A stretch of DNA of 64,000 nucleotides. Origin: Leeuwenhoekiella parthenopeia (GTDB lineage: Bacteria; Bacteroidota; Bacteroidia; Flavobacteriales; Flavobacteriaceae). Positions 35,655-44,885 of the stretch are shown piece by piece; the first letter of the stretch is position 1; the number at the start of each line of letters is the position of its first letter. A program made the position numbers and the translations under genes. Location: assembly GCF_020782115.1 (NCBI RefSeq), contig NZ_JAJGMW010000023.1:1-64000 (forward strand), written 5' to 3'. The notes beneath the pieces are model-generated. The model was not told the DNA's origin, searched no databases, and saw only the letters and a program-made list of their open reading frames with translations.

Positions 35655-35930
35655 TTGAGCAAAAAAGAAGCATTAGATAAGGCTTTTCAGGAAGCTGCAC
35701 ACCGTGCGAGCAACACAAACATTGCATTGCCACAGGATATACAATTACTCCTCTATGCCTATTATAAAAAGGGGAATAGCGAAAATACAACGCTCAACGC
35801 TGGAAACATTAAAGAAAACGACCTGCGCAGTGCGTTTAAATACAACGCACTCATTCAGCTTAAAGGGCTTTCTACCAAAGAAGCAAAGAAGGAATATATC
35901 AAACTGGTAGATAAATACATTCCCTCTTAA
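35655..35930 (+). CDS. Acyl-CoA-binding protein
   Basis: This 91-residue cytoplasmic protein binds acyl-CoA esters for delivery to lipid enzymes. It has the four-helix ACBP pattern: KKEALDKAFQEAAHRASNTN, then QDIQLLLYAYYKKGNSENTT with the conserved YAYYK motif, and LKGLSTKEAKKEYIKLVDKY. TTG at 35655 fits the family N-terminus (M/L-SKKEAL). An alternative TTG at 35628 overlaps psd. It lies 7 bp after psd, matching the lipid theme of the cluster. Confidence 0.88.
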   Translation: MSKKEALDKAFQEAAHRASNTNIALPQDIQLLLYAYYKKGNSENTTLNAGNIKENDLRSAFKYNALIQLKGLSTKEAKKEYIKLVDKYIPS

Positions 35931-35950
35931 ATCTTCAAAGACTCGTGTCT

Positions 35951-38584
35951 CTAGCTTAAAGCAGCGAGCCGCTTTTCTAAAGCATCTATTTTAGCCTGCG
36001 CGTCAGCCTGCTTTTGGCGCTCTAAGGCCACTACCTGCTCAGGTGCATTATTTACAAACCGCTCATTAGATAGCTTTTTAGCAACCGAATTGATAAAGCC
36101 CTGCGTATAGGCAAGCTCTTCCTTGATTTTAGCAATCTCTGCATCAATGTCAATCGCTCCGGTTAGCGGAATGAAATACTCATTCGCTTTTACCCGGAAA
36201 GACAACGCACCTTCAACGGGTGATTCTGTTGTTTTTAGTACCGAAAGATTACCCAGTTTTTTAATGATCGCATCAAAGTCAGCCGAAAAACCTTCGGTAT
36301 TGAGCACGTGTAGCTCCAGCTCTTCTTTAAAGGAAATATTCTTATCCTTTCGAATAGCACGAACTCCGGTAATAACCTGAGTTGCCAGTTCAAAGTCTTC
36401 AAGCATCGCAAGGTTTGGCTTCGCGATAGCAGGCCATTCGTTAACGATTAGAGCTTCTTCGGGAGTACGATCTGCAATAGTTTGCCAGATTTCTTCCGAA
36501 GCAAATGGCGTAAACGGGTGCAGTATGCGTAGATTATCTTCCAGAGCTGCAATTACCGCATCGTAGGTCTTTCTGTCAATTGGTTTTTGATATTCCGGCT
36601 TTACAATCTCGAGCAACCAGCTGCAGAAATCGTCCCAAACCAATTTATAGGTTACCATCAAGGCATCGCTGATTCGGTATTTACTAAAATGATCTTCAAT
36701 CTCTTCGGTAGCCTGCTTAAAACGCTCGGAGTACCATTCCAGACCTTTTTTACTGGCCTCAGGTTGCTCTGCGCCTGCATCAACTTCCCAACCTTTGATA
36801 AGCCTGAAAGCATTCCAGATTTTATTGATAAAGCCTTTACCCTGCTTGCACAAATCTTCATCAAAGAGCAAATCGTTACCGGCAGAAGTGCTTAGCAACA
36901 AACCTACCCGTACACCATCTGCACCGTAATCATCAATCAGCTTCATCGCATCAGGTGAATTACCAAGCGATTTTGACATTTTACGCCGCTCGGCATCACG
37001 CACGAGCCCCGTGAGATAAACATTCGTAAAAGGTTGCTTTCCGGTATATTCATAACCCGCCATAATCATACGCGCCACCCAGAAAAACAGTATATCAGGA
37101 CCGGTTACCAGGTCATTGGTAGGATAATAATATTGAAAATCGGCATTATCAGGATTTGCGATTCCGTCAAACACACTCATAGGCCATAACCATGAAGAAA
37201 ACCAGGTATCGAGTGCATCCTCATCCTGCTTTAAATCGGCTTCGGTCAGATTGTTGTTTCCGGTTTTCGCTTTCGCGGAAGCTAAAGCTTCCTCCATATT
37301 TTTAGCAACAACAAAATCCTCTTTTCCGTCTCCAAAATAATACGCCGGGATTTGCTGCCCCCACCAAAGCTGACGGGAAATATTCCAGTCGCGGATGTTT
37401 TCCATCCAGTGGCGGTAGGTGTTTTCAAACTTCTTAGGAAAAAGGTTTACCTCATCGCTATCGAGAACAGCTTTGATCGCAGGCTCGGCCAGATCTTTCA
37501 TCTTCACAAACCACTGATCTGAAAGTTTAGGCTCTATAACCGCCTTGGTGCGCTCTGAAGTCCCTACTTTATTCAGGTGACTTTCGGTCTTTACCAAAGC
37601 ACCTAGCTCTTCCAATTCTTTTACAATTTCTTCTCGAACTATGAAGCGGTCTTTGCCCTGATAGTGCAGGCCAAAGGAGTTTAGCGTGGCGTCATCGTTA
37701 AAAATATCAACCACGTCAAGCTTATGCTTATCGCCAAGCATTTTGTCATTCTCATCGTGTGCAGGTGTAACTTTCAGGCAACCGGTACCGAATTCCAGGT
37801 CTACATACTCATCTTCAATAATAGGAACTACGCGGTTTACCACGGGCACAATGGCCTTTTTACCTTTTAAATGCGTAAAACGCTCGTCATTGGGATTGAT
37901 GCAGATTGCGGTATCCCCAAAAATAGTTTCGGGACGCGTGGTGGCTATTACCAAATGCTCGTCACTGCCTTCCAACTTGTAATTGATATAATACAGCTTG
38001 CCCTGACGCTCCTCATAAATCACCTCTTCGTCAGAAAGTGTGGTTTTAGCTTCAGGATCCCAATTTACCATACGATGGCCACGGTAGATCAGGCCTTTAT
38101 TATACAAATCAATAAAACACTGAATCACACTCGCTGACATGGTGTCATCCATGGTAAAACGCAGACGTTCCCAATCACACGAAGCTCCCAGCTTTTTAAG
38201 CTGCTCTAAAATGGTTCCACCGTATTTATCGGTCCATTCCCAGGCGTGTTTTAAGAATTCTTCCCGGGTAAGGTCGGCTTTATTGATTCCTTCAGCCTTG
38301 AGTTTAGCCACTACTTTAGCTTCGGTTGCGATAGACGCGTGGTCTGTTCCCGGCACCCAGCAGGCATTAAATCCCTTGAGGCGCGCTCTTCGGATTAAAA
38401 CATCCTGAATGGTATTATTCAGCATATGCCCCATATGTAAAATTCCGGTTACGTTAGGCGGTGGAATTACAATTGTGTAGGGTTCTTTATCATTGGGTTC
38501 AGAATGAAAGTAGTTGTGCTGCATCCAGTAGTCATACCACTTCTGCTCTACTTCTTTTGAACTATATTGTGCCGCTAATGCCAT
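35951..38584 (-). CDS. valS: Valyl-tRNA synthetase
   Basis: ValS attaches valine to tRNA-Val with editing of mischarged threonine. The 877-residue class I enzyme begins MALAAQYSSKEVEQKWYDYW. The HIGH motif is PNVTGILHMGHMLNN near 51 and KMSKS is RRKMSKSLGNSPDAM near 535. The editing domain has VIATTRPETIFGDTAI. The C-terminal coiled coil (AEIAKIKEELAYTQGFINSV to the end) is the usual ValS arm. It is convergent with the ACBP gene and has a TATTTTTG promoter element upstream. Confidence 0.97.
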   Translation of the reverse strand: MALAAQYSSKEVEQKWYDYWMQHNYFHSEPNDKEPYTIVIPPPNVTGILHMGHMLNNTIQDVLIRRARLKGFNACWVPGTDHASIATEAKVVAKLKAEGINKADLTREEFLKHAWEWTDKYGGTILEQLKKLGASCDWERLRFTMDDTMSASVIQCFIDLYNKGLIYRGHRMVNWDPEAKTTLSDEEVIYEERQGKLYYINYKLEGSDEHLVIATTRPETIFGDTAICINPNDERFTHLKGKKAIVPVVNRVVPIIEDEYVDLEFGTGCLKVTPAHDENDKMLGDKHKLDVVDIFNDDATLNSFGLHYQGKDRFIVREEIVKELEELGALVKTESHLNKVGTSERTKAVIEPKLSDQWFVKMKDLAEPAIKAVLDSDEVNLFPKKFENTYRHWMENIRDWNISRQLWWGQQIPAYYFGDGKEDFVVAKNMEEALASAKAKTGNNNLTEADLKQDEDALDTWFSSWLWPMSVFDGIANPDNADFQYYYPTNDLVTGPDILFFWVARMIMAGYEYTGKQPFTNVYLTGLVRDAERRKMSKSLGNSPDAMKLIDDYGADGVRVGLLLSTSAGNDLLFDEDLCKQGKGFINKIWNAFRLIKGWEVDAGAEQPEASKKGLEWYSERFKQATEEIEDHFSKYRISDALMVTYKLVWDDFCSWLLEIVKPEYQKPIDRKTYDAVIAALEDNLRILHPFTPFASEEIWQTIADRTPEEALIVNEWPAIAKPNLAMLEDFELATQVITGVRAIRKDKNISFKEELELHVLNTEGFSADFDAIIKKLGNLSVLKTTESPVEGALSFRVKANEYFIPLTGAIDIDAEIAKIKEELAYTQGFINSVAKKLSNERFVNNAPEQVVALERQKQADAQAKIDALEKRLAALS

Positions 38585-38612
38585 CTTGGTCTGATTTTTG
38601 TCTTTAAGTGGG

Positions 38613-38620
38613 CAAAAATA
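38613..38620 (-). promoter_or_regulatory. Candidate -7 element TATTTTTG for valS
   Basis: An exact TAnnTTTG match on the minus strand, 29 bp before the valS ATG. At 20-bp spacing the -33 position reads TTTT rather than TTTG. Confidence 0.45.
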
Positions 38621-38739
38621 CTCATATACAAAGTATTTTTAAAAGAACGAGAGCATTAAAAAAAGACTTATTCTGAGCCGGTTTATGAGGAAGTTGAAGG
38701 ATTTAAAGACTTCCATTAAGCATGAAAAAGAGGCAACTC

Positions 38740-38771
38740 TTTGCAAAGACCACAGATTAAGTTTAATTTTA
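38740..38771 (+). promoter_or_regulatory. Bacteroidota-type promoter for the DUF1573 gene
   Basis: TTTG at 38740-38743, then a 20-bp spacer, then TAATTTTA at 38764-38771 (one mismatch to TAnnTTTG). The start codon is 22 bp further on. Confidence 0.5.
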
Positions 38772-38793
38772 GACTCTAATAACACTTAGAATT

Positions 38794-39180
38794 ATGAAAA
38801 AAATTGTTTTACTACTTGCCGTTGGTTTGATGACATTAGGCCTTCAGGCTCAGGAGAAAAAAGCAGCCATCACATTTGAAACAGATGTTATTGATTATGG
38901 TGATGTCGTGCACGGCTCAGATGGTGAACGCGAGTTTAAGTTCACCAACACCGGAGATGCTCCTTTGGTTATTTCAAAAGCCTATTCCACTTGTGGCTGC
39001 ACAGTACCAAGTCCTCCAAAAGACCCGATAGCTCCAGGAGAAAGCGGAGTCATTAAAGTGAAGTATGACACCAGTCGCGCAGCGGGACCTATTCGCAAAA
39101 CGATAACGGTTTATACTAATGCTTCTGCAGAACCGTACACCCTTAAAATTAAAGGAAACCTGCTTCCGGCAGATAATTAA
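38794..39180 (+). CDS. DUF1573-domain secreted protein
   Basis: This 128-residue protein has a signal peptide (KIVLLLAVGLMTLGLQAQ) followed by one Ig-like DUF1573 domain: FETDVIDYGDVVHGSDGERE, FKFTNTGDAPLVISKAYSTC, the conserved CGCTVPSPP, and IKVKYDTSRAAGPIRKTITV. Such domains are common in Bacteroidota periplasmic proteins; the function is unknown, and the two close Cys (C-G-C) may form a redox or metal site. It is a single-gene unit with a promoter upstream and a bidirectional hairpin at the 3' end. Confidence 0.87.
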   Translation: MKKIVLLLAVGLMTLGLQAQEKKAAITFETDVIDYGDVVHGSDGEREFKFTNTGDAPLVISKAYSTCGCTVPSPPKDPIAPGESGVIKVKYDTSRAAGPIRKTITVYTNASAEPYTLKIKGNLLPADN

Positions 39181-39203
39181 ACCTTACACCTTATACTATA
39201 CCA

Positions 39204-39228
39204 AAGCGGCTCAATGAGCCGCTTTTTT
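39204..39228. terminator. Terminator between DUF1573 gene and the convergent protease gene
   Basis: AAGCGGCTCA is followed directly by ATGAGCCGCTT and a run of Ts on the plus strand. The stem ends just before the protease stop codon. Confidence 0.8.
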
Positions 39229-39230
39229 GT

Positions 39231-40604
39231 TTATTCTAAAATCTTTCTCAACCTCAGCTTGCAATTAAACACCATCCCGTTTCGGTCTACCTGAAGCTTC
39301 AAAACCGAACCTTCATCCCTGTAAAAATATCGGGTGATTTCTTCAAGCTTGAGATTAGCAACTGCCCTTCCGTTTACTTTAATAAGCTTATCACCCACGC
39401 TCAAACCCGCTTCCGCCCCGGGAGAATCTTCGCGAATAGCCGCGATTTCATAATTCGGTTTTAATTTAAACTGCGGAAACTGAACCATGTTGGTTTCCAA
39501 AAAGATACTATTTCGGGACGCATCGCTACTCCAGGCTCCTTTCGAAGCTTCGGTCATGTTCTGCTCTTTAGAAATTCGATAATCTAAATGGGTCACCAAT
39601 TCAAAACCGGTATGCTGCACTACAAGACCACTACGATCATACCTAAAAGGCTCATCAAAAAAACGATTCTTTTGCAGATACATCAGCTGATTTTTATAGT
39701 CAAATACCACCTTGAAGCGTTTCAGGATTTCCGAACCCAGACTCCCGTTTCTGAAATTCACTCCGCGCAAATAATTTAATGATGTGGTATCGGGGTAAGC
39801 CACATTGACTTCGTTTAGCGTATAATCACCGAGCTCAAGCCGGGGTAAACGGGAGCGGTAACCGGTAACTTCACCACTTAGGCCTAAACCCAGATGATCT
39901 TTGAATGCGTTTTCAGAAACCTGAATTCCCTTTTGCTCATTTTCAAATAGCCATAAGGCATCACCACTACCCGAATCTAGCAACAGTTTTGTAGCGATCT
40001 CCGCATCATTTTCGCCCAAAATTTCAAGGTCGATGTAGGGTTTGCCTGCAATCAGCTCTAAGGCCACTGCAGAATCAGAGCGGTATCGCGAAGATTTAAA
40101 ATGGTCCGGATCGTGCAACTTCACATATTCCCGCTGATAATCTACCTCAACTACAAAATCCTTAAGGAGTTCGTAGCCTATAATTCCGTGAACAGCAAAT
40201 CCCAGTCTGGGCGAAAAATTAGTCTCGCTATCGGGGATGTAATAGACAATCTGGTCAATCGCCGTAGACTCGCCAATGCTGATGATGTTGTGGGTAGATT
40301 TTATGGCTTCGGTAGGCTCGCCATCGCCTGCACCGGTAAGCCATACGGTAGATTGGTTATTCAGCTTGAGATCCTCATCAGAATCAATCCCAAACAAAAT
40401 TGTAGAACGCACGCCGGTATCTAAAAGAAACGAAAGCTCAACACCGTTTACCGTAATGGGTATTATAACCAGATTATTGACAACATCTGCCTTTATTTTT
40501 AAGCGCTTCGCTCCTTCGGGCAATTGAAAAGTTCCCTGCCCAAACGCCTCTTTTCCTATTAAAAATGTAAATAATACAGCTAAAAAACACACAAACCTCA
40601 CCAT
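39231..40604 (-). CDS. Retropepsin-like aspartyl protease with PDZ domain
   Basis: This 457-residue exported protein has a signal peptide ending KEAFGQ. The first aspartyl-protease lobe has FLLDTGVRSTILFG (Asp62-Thr-Gly) and the second LLLDSGSGDALWLF (Asp-Ser-Gly near 208), so one chain carries both halves of the active site. A PDZ domain at about 395-455 (REDSPGAEAGLSVGDKLIKV) ends the protein. It is probably a periplasmic peptidase; the substrate is unknown. It is monocistronic and convergent with the DUF1573 gene. Confidence 0.85.
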   Translation of the reverse strand: MVRFVCFLAVLFTFLIGKEAFGQGTFQLPEGAKRLKIKADVVNNLVIIPITVNGVELSFLLDTGVRSTILFGIDSDEDLKLNNQSTVWLTGAGDGEPTEAIKSTHNIISIGESTAIDQIVYYIPDSETNFSPRLGFAVHGIIGYELLKDFVVEVDYQREYVKLHDPDHFKSSRYRSDSAVALELIAGKPYIDLEILGENDAEIATKLLLDSGSGDALWLFENEQKGIQVSENAFKDHLGLGLSGEVTGYRSRLPRLELGDYTLNEVNVAYPDTTSLNYLRGVNFRNGSLGSEILKRFKVVFDYKNQLMYLQKNRFFDEPFRYDRSGLVVQHTGFELVTHLDYRISKEQNMTEASKGAWSSDASRNSIFLETNMVQFPQFKLKPNYEIAAIREDSPGAEAGLSVGDKLIKVNGRAVANLKLEEITRYFYRDEGSVLKLQVDRNGMVFNCKLRLRKILE

Positions 40605-40714
40605 AACACGCTCTTTTGTATGAATTTACCATTTTTAGATGATAATTTTAAGCTCCTGTTTCAAATTATTTTCTCGTTTATAATTCGCAAATTTGCAACC
40701 TAAAGAAAAAGAAC

Positions 40715-41905
40715 ATGCCACAGTTATCTCAAAAGGGGCAGGATATGCCTCAATCGCCTATACGCAAATTGGTGCCTTATGCCGAAGCTGCAGAAGCCAG
40801 AGGCATTCAAATACACCAACTAAATATTGGCCAGCCCGATATTAAGACCCCAAAGCATGCCCTTGACGCCGTAAAAAATGCGGATATTGAAGTTTTGTCT
40901 TACAGTCATTCTGCAGGCTTTTTGAGCTATCGCGAAAAACTTGCCGCATACTATGGCAAGCAGGGCATTGAGATCACTGCAAATGACATCATCGTATCTA
41001 CCGGTGGCTCTGAAGCTTTGCTTTTTGCAATGGGAAGCATTACAGATCCCGGAGATGAGATCATCATCCCCGAACCTTTTTACGCAAACTATAATGGCTT
41101 TGCCACAGCTTCGGGTGTGACTGTGAAACCGGTAATTTCTTCTTTTGAAAGCGGATTTGCTTTACCAGCTATCGCCGAATTTGAAAAAGAAATCACTCCA
41201 AAAACCAAAGCAATTGTGATTTGCAACCCCGGCAATCCTACCGGCTACCTGTACAGCAAAGAGGAACTTGACCAACTTTCTGAACTGGTTAAAAAACATG
41301 ATCTTTTTCTGATTGCAGACGAGGTGTATCGCGAGTTTGCTTATGACGGTTTACAGCATAATTCGGTATTGAACCAGCGCGAAATTGATGAACACACGAT
41401 TATGATCGATTCGGTTTCTAAGCGGTTTTCGATGTGTGGTGCCCGTATAGGCTGCCTGGTGAGCCGTAATAAAGCGTTTATGGCTACAGCGATGAAATTT
41501 GCACAGGCGCGTTTGAGTCCGCCAACACTTGCTCAAATTGCGAGTGAAGCCGCTTTAGACACACCACAATCTTATTTTGACGAGGTTATTTCAGAATATG
41601 TAGACCGTAGAGATACGCTTGTTGCCGGTCTTGAGGCTATTCCGGGCGTGCGCGTTGCAAAACCTAAAGGTGCTTTTTACTGTATTGCGGAGTTACCGGT
41701 CAAAAATTCAGATGATTTTGCGCAGTGGTTACTAGAATCTTTTGAACACAATAAAAAAACCGTGATGGTTGCTCCTGCTGCCGGTTTTTATTCGACACCC
41801 GGCGAAGGCCTTAACCAGGTACGTATCGCTTATGTATTGAAAAAGGAAGATCTAATCGAAGCAGTTGCCTTATTGAAGGAAGCCCTTAGTCTGTACAACG
41901 ATTAA
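40715..41905 (+). CDS. PLP-dependent aminotransferase, aspartate-aminotransferase type
   Basis: A cytosolic class I aminotransferase of 396 residues. TGGSEALLFAMGSITDPGDE binds the cofactor phosphate, VICNPGNPTGYLYSKEELDQ and LIADEVYREFAYDG are the conserved Asn and Asp-x-x-Tyr blocks, and SVSKRFSMCGARIGCLVS contains the Schiff-base Lys near residue 236. The amino donor (aspartate or another) cannot be fixed from sequence. Its stop overlaps the murB start (TAATG), an unusual partner that probably reflects an operon rather than a pathway. Confidence 0.9.
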   Translation: MPQLSQKGQDMPQSPIRKLVPYAEAAEARGIQIHQLNIGQPDIKTPKHALDAVKNADIEVLSYSHSAGFLSYREKLAAYYGKQGIEITANDIIVSTGGSEALLFAMGSITDPGDEIIIPEPFYANYNGFATASGVTVKPVISSFESGFALPAIAEFEKEITPKTKAIVICNPGNPTGYLYSKEELDQLSELVKKHDLFLIADEVYREFAYDGLQHNSVLNQREIDEHTIMIDSVSKRFSMCGARIGCLVSRNKAFMATAMKFAQARLSPPTLAQIASEAALDTPQSYFDEVISEYVDRRDTLVAGLEAIPGVRVAKPKGAFYCIAELPVKNSDDFAQWLLESFEHNKKTVMVAPAAGFYSTPGEGLNQVRIAYVLKKEDLIEAVALLKEALSLYND

Positions 41906-42921
41906 TGGTCCTGCAACACCAGTTTTCACTAAAAGAACACAATACCTTTGGCATCCCCGCAAAGGCGGAAGCTTTTATTGCGGTAACTTCTAAAGAAGAG
42001 CTCAAGGAAGCGCTAAGTCATTCTGACTACCCAGATCCTTTTATCTTAGGCGGCGGAAGCAATATGCTGCTTAAAAAAGATATAGACGGTCTGGTGGTTC
42101 ACGTGGCCCTTAAGGGAATTGAGCTTGTCAAAGAAACCGAAGAGGAGGTTTGGGTTCAGGTTGCTGCGGGTGAAAACTGGCATCAATTTGTGATGTACTG
42201 TGTGGAGCACGGCTATGGCGGTGTGGAAAATTTGGCGCTTATTCCCGGTAATACCGGTACCGCACCCGTGCAAAACATAGGTGCCTACGGGGTTGAGCTG
42301 AAAGATGTCTTTTATAAATGCACAGTTATAGACCGAAAAAATCTGGAAGAACGCAGCTTTTCACTAGCTGAATGTAATTTTGGGTACCGCGAATCGGTGT
42401 TTAAAAATGAACTGAAAGATCGTTTTGTGATTACCTCGGTGACGTTTAAGTTGACCAAAGCCAATCACAAGCTTCATACCGAATACGGCGCCATTCAGGA
42501 AACGCTGGAAGCAAAAGGAATCGAGAATCCGGGAATCGCAGATATCGCAGATGCCGTGATCGCCATTCGCTCGTCAAAACTACCTGATCCTAAAGAACTG
42601 GGTAATAGTGGTAGCTTTTTCAAGAATCCTATCATTTCGCGGGAACAATTTGAAAATTTACAAGAAAAGTTTCCACAAATGCCACATTATCCCGTATCGG
42701 AAACAACCGTAAAAGTGCCGGCAGGCTGGCTTATAGAGCAGGCCGGCTTTAAGGGAAAACGCTTTGGCGACGCAGGGGTACACAAAAATCAGGCTCTGGT
42801 TTTGGTTAACTACGGCAATGCCACGGGTGCCGAAATCTGGGAGCTGGCACTTCAAGTTAAAGAACAGGTGCAGCAGCAGTTTGGTATTACCATAGATCCC
42901 GAAGTAAACATCATCGAATAA
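41905..42921 (+). CDS. murB: UDP-N-acetylenolpyruvoylglucosamine reductase
   Basis: MurB is the FAD enzyme that reduces UDP-GlcNAc-enolpyruvate to UDP-MurNAc in peptidoglycan synthesis, in the cytosol. The 338-residue type I protein begins with the substrate-pocket stretch FSLKEHNTFGIPAKAEAF and has ILGGGSNMLLKKDIDGLVVH for FAD. It also has IPGNTGTAPVQNIGAYGVEL, GNSGSFFKNPI with the catalytic Ser, and DPEVNIIE with the final Glu. It is coupled to the aminotransferase by a 1-bp overlap. Confidence 0.96.
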   Translation: MVLQHQFSLKEHNTFGIPAKAEAFIAVTSKEELKEALSHSDYPDPFILGGGSNMLLKKDIDGLVVHVALKGIELVKETEEEVWVQVAAGENWHQFVMYCVEHGYGGVENLALIPGNTGTAPVQNIGAYGVELKDVFYKCTVIDRKNLEERSFSLAECNFGYRESVFKNELKDRFVITSVTFKLTKANHKLHTEYGAIQETLEAKGIENPGIADIADAVIAIRSSKLPDPKELGNSGSFFKNPIISREQFENLQEKFPQMPHYPVSETTVKVPAGWLIEQAGFKGKRFGDAGVHKNQALVLVNYGNATGAEIWELALQVKEQVQQQFGITIDPEVNIIE

Positions 42922-42961
42922 GTGTTACCGCTATTTTAACGCACAGCTAAACAGCGTATTC

Positions 42962-42993
42962 TTTGCGCTTCAGCTCGTCAGTTCGTATCTTTG
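42962..42993 (+). promoter_or_regulatory. Full Bacteroidota-type promoter for the small Cys-rich membrane gene
   Basis: TTTG at 42962-42965, a 20-bp spacer, then TATCTTTG at 42986-42993. Both elements match the TTTG-N20-TAnnTTTG consensus exactly. The predicted start is about 10 nt before the ATG at 43010. Confidence 0.75.
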
Positions 42994-43009
42994 CATCAAA
43001 TTTTACAGT

Positions 43010-43210
43010 ATGAAACTTCTATTAATCACACTTGTACTACTAGGTCTTGCTTTTGCCGGGATTGCTATAAAAATCTGGGCTAAAAAAGACGGAAAGTTTG
43101 CAGGCACCTGTGCCAGCCAAAATCCCTACCTCAATAAATCTGGTGAGGCTTGCGGGATGTGTGGTAAAATGCCCGATGAGATTGGCGATTGCTCTACTCC
43201 AAAAGCTTAA
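43010..43210 (+). CDS. Small membrane-anchored protein with four cysteines
   Basis: This 66-residue protein has one N-terminal hydrophobic helix (LLLITLVLLGLAFAGIAI) and a short soluble tail with Cys34, Cys48, Cys51 and Cys61. The spacing is C-x13-C-x2-C-x9-C within FAGTCASQNPYLNKSGEACG and MCGKMPDEIGDC. The cysteines could bind zinc or an iron-sulfur cluster, or form disulfides if exported. I recall similar small proteins in Flavobacteriaceae annotated only as membrane or secreted protein. It has its own strong promoter, and the GT2 gene follows after 12 bp. Confidence 0.75.
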   Translation: MKLLLITLVLLGLAFAGIAIKIWAKKDGKFAGTCASQNPYLNKSGEACGMCGKMPDEIGDCSTPKA

Positions 43211-43222
43211 CACAGGCTTCTT

Positions 43223-44332
43223 TTGAGCGCGCTGCCCGATGTGTTGGTTCTGCTTTTGGCAGGTTTCACATTACTCAATTGCGCGTATTACCTCTATTTT
43301 TCCCGTTTTTGGATTTTTTCTAAGGAATCAAAAACCAAAAGTTCCAAATCTGATTCCGGCGTAAGTATAATCAGCTGCGTTAAAAACGAGGCGCCAAATC
43401 TTCCGGTGTTACTGGAGTGCCTTGCAAAGCAAAATTATCCCGTATTTGAAATCATTTTCGTCAACGACCACAGCACAGACGACAGCCTTGATATTCTGAA
43501 TGCTTTCGCTTTGCGAAACCCGAATATTCAGATTATCAATCTTGATTCAACATCAGGTAAAAAAGCCGGAATCACTCGGGCTGTACATAAAGCTAAATAC
43601 GACAAGCTTCTGCTTATAGATGCCGATTGCATCCCGACTTCCCCAGACTGGCTAAGCTTAATGACCGAAAAATTTACCAAGCAAAAGCAGATCGTTTTAG
43701 GCTATGGTGGCTATAGAACGTACAAAAGGTCTGTGCTCAACACCCTCATCCGGTTTGAAACCCTTTTTACAGCGATGCAATATTTTGCCTACGCGAAAGC
43801 AAAAAATGCTTATATGGGCGTTGGCCGCAACCTGGCGTACACCACAGAACTCTTTAACCGGGCGGAAGGTTTTAAAAAGCATCTGTACCACAAGGCCGGG
43901 GACGACGATTTGTTCGTAAACCAAAATGCCACACGGGAGAACGTTGCCATTTGTTTAAACCCCGATGCATTTACGCGTTCTGAACCCGAAAAAAGCTGGA
44001 AATCCTGGTTTATTCAAAAGCGAAGGCACATTGGTGTTTCGCATCTGTATAAACCGAAGCACCAGCTGCAGTTGGGCTTATTTTATATCTCGCAATTGGC
44101 ATTTTACTCTCTGGCAATAGCGTCATTACCTGTAGGGTATGGGTCTATTGCCCTGCCTGTTTTGTTAATTTTTAGGGAGCTTTTGGTATTGCGTGTAATA
44201 GTTAAAGTCAGCATCCGACTCAAAGAACGAAATTTAGCTTTGTATACACTTATTCTTGAGCCTTTTATGATAAGCGTGCAAATGCTTATTTTTATAAGTA
44301 ATATTGTAGTAAAACCCCGGCGTTGGAATTGA
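43223..44332 (+). CDS. Membrane-associated family 2 glycosyltransferase
   Basis: This 369-residue protein has a TTG start (no ATG lies near the conserved start) and an N-terminal membrane helix VLVLLLAGFTLLNCAYYLYF. The GT2 domain has SIISCVKNEAPNLPVLLECL, EIIFVNDHSTDDSLDIL and LLIDADCIPTSPDW with the metal-binding D-x-D. QKRRHIGVSHLYKPKHQL resembles the QxxRW region. Three C-terminal membrane helices follow. It probably transfers sugars onto a lipid or surface glycan. The next gene overlaps its end by 10 bp. Confidence 0.88.
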   Translation: MSALPDVLVLLLAGFTLLNCAYYLYFSRFWIFSKESKTKSSKSDSGVSIISCVKNEAPNLPVLLECLAKQNYPVFEIIFVNDHSTDDSLDILNAFALRNPNIQIINLDSTSGKKAGITRAVHKAKYDKLLLIDADCIPTSPDWLSLMTEKFTKQKQIVLGYGGYRTYKRSVLNTLIRFETLFTAMQYFAYAKAKNAYMGVGRNLAYTTELFNRAEGFKKHLYHKAGDDDLFVNQNATRENVAICLNPDAFTRSEPEKSWKSWFIQKRRHIGVSHLYKPKHQLQLGLFYISQLAFYSLAIASLPVGYGSIALPVLLIFRELLVLRVIVKVSIRLKERNLALYTLILEPFMISVQMLIFISNIVVKPRRWN

Positions 44333-44880
44333 ATAAACCTCTTTTAGATCAAAAAATCACGGAAGCACAGTGCGGAAATCAGGCAGCCTACAACTACCTG
44401 CTTAACTCGCATTGGAATCTGGTTTACAACTTTCAGCTGGCGCGCACTCAGGACGATTTTAAAGCTGAAGAAATAACCATTCAGACGTTTTCAAAGGCCT
44501 TTAATCAGCTGCACACCTACGACAGCAGTTATCAGTTTGGCACATGGCTCATTACGATTTCTAAAAATCTTCAGATCGATTTATTCCGAAAAGAGCAAAG
44601 CAGACAGCGGCATCTGGAAAAAGACAATCAGCTCAATAAAGTAATTGACGAAAACCCAACCGCCGAAGACGCGCTGATTACCGAGCAAAACCTCTCTGAA
44701 TTGCAAACCCTGATAAAAAAATTGAAACCGCATTATCAGGAAATGATCAATTTGCGCTATTTTCAGGAAATGAGTTATAAAGAGATGGCGCAGAAACTTG
44801 ACGAACCTTTGGGCAACGTCAAGGTAAAACTCCTGCGGGCAAGACGTCTGCTTTCAGACTCGATCAAGAAAAATCAATAA
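44323..44880 (+). CDS. ECF-type RNA polymerase sigma factor
   Basis: This 185-residue cytoplasmic protein has sigma region 2 (AEEITIQTFSKAFNQLHTYD and FGTWLITISKNLQIDLFRKE) and region 4 (YQEMINLRYFQEMSYKEMAQ, then GNVKVKLLRARRLL). No anti-sigma gene is adjacent; instead it sits between a GT2 gene (10-bp overlap) and an Nramp-like transporter (5-bp gap). It is therefore probably co-expressed with them, and could belong to an ECF group controlled otherwise. It starts at TTG. Confidence 0.88.
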   Translation: MELNKPLLDQKITEAQCGNQAAYNYLLNSHWNLVYNFQLARTQDDFKAEEITIQTFSKAFNQLHTYDSSYQFGTWLITISKNLQIDLFRKEQSRQRHLEKDNQLNKVIDENPTAEDALITEQNLSELQTLIKKLKPHYQEMINLRYFQEMSYKEMAQKLDEPLGNVKVKLLRARRLLSDSIKKNQ

Positions 44881-44885
44881 CACGT

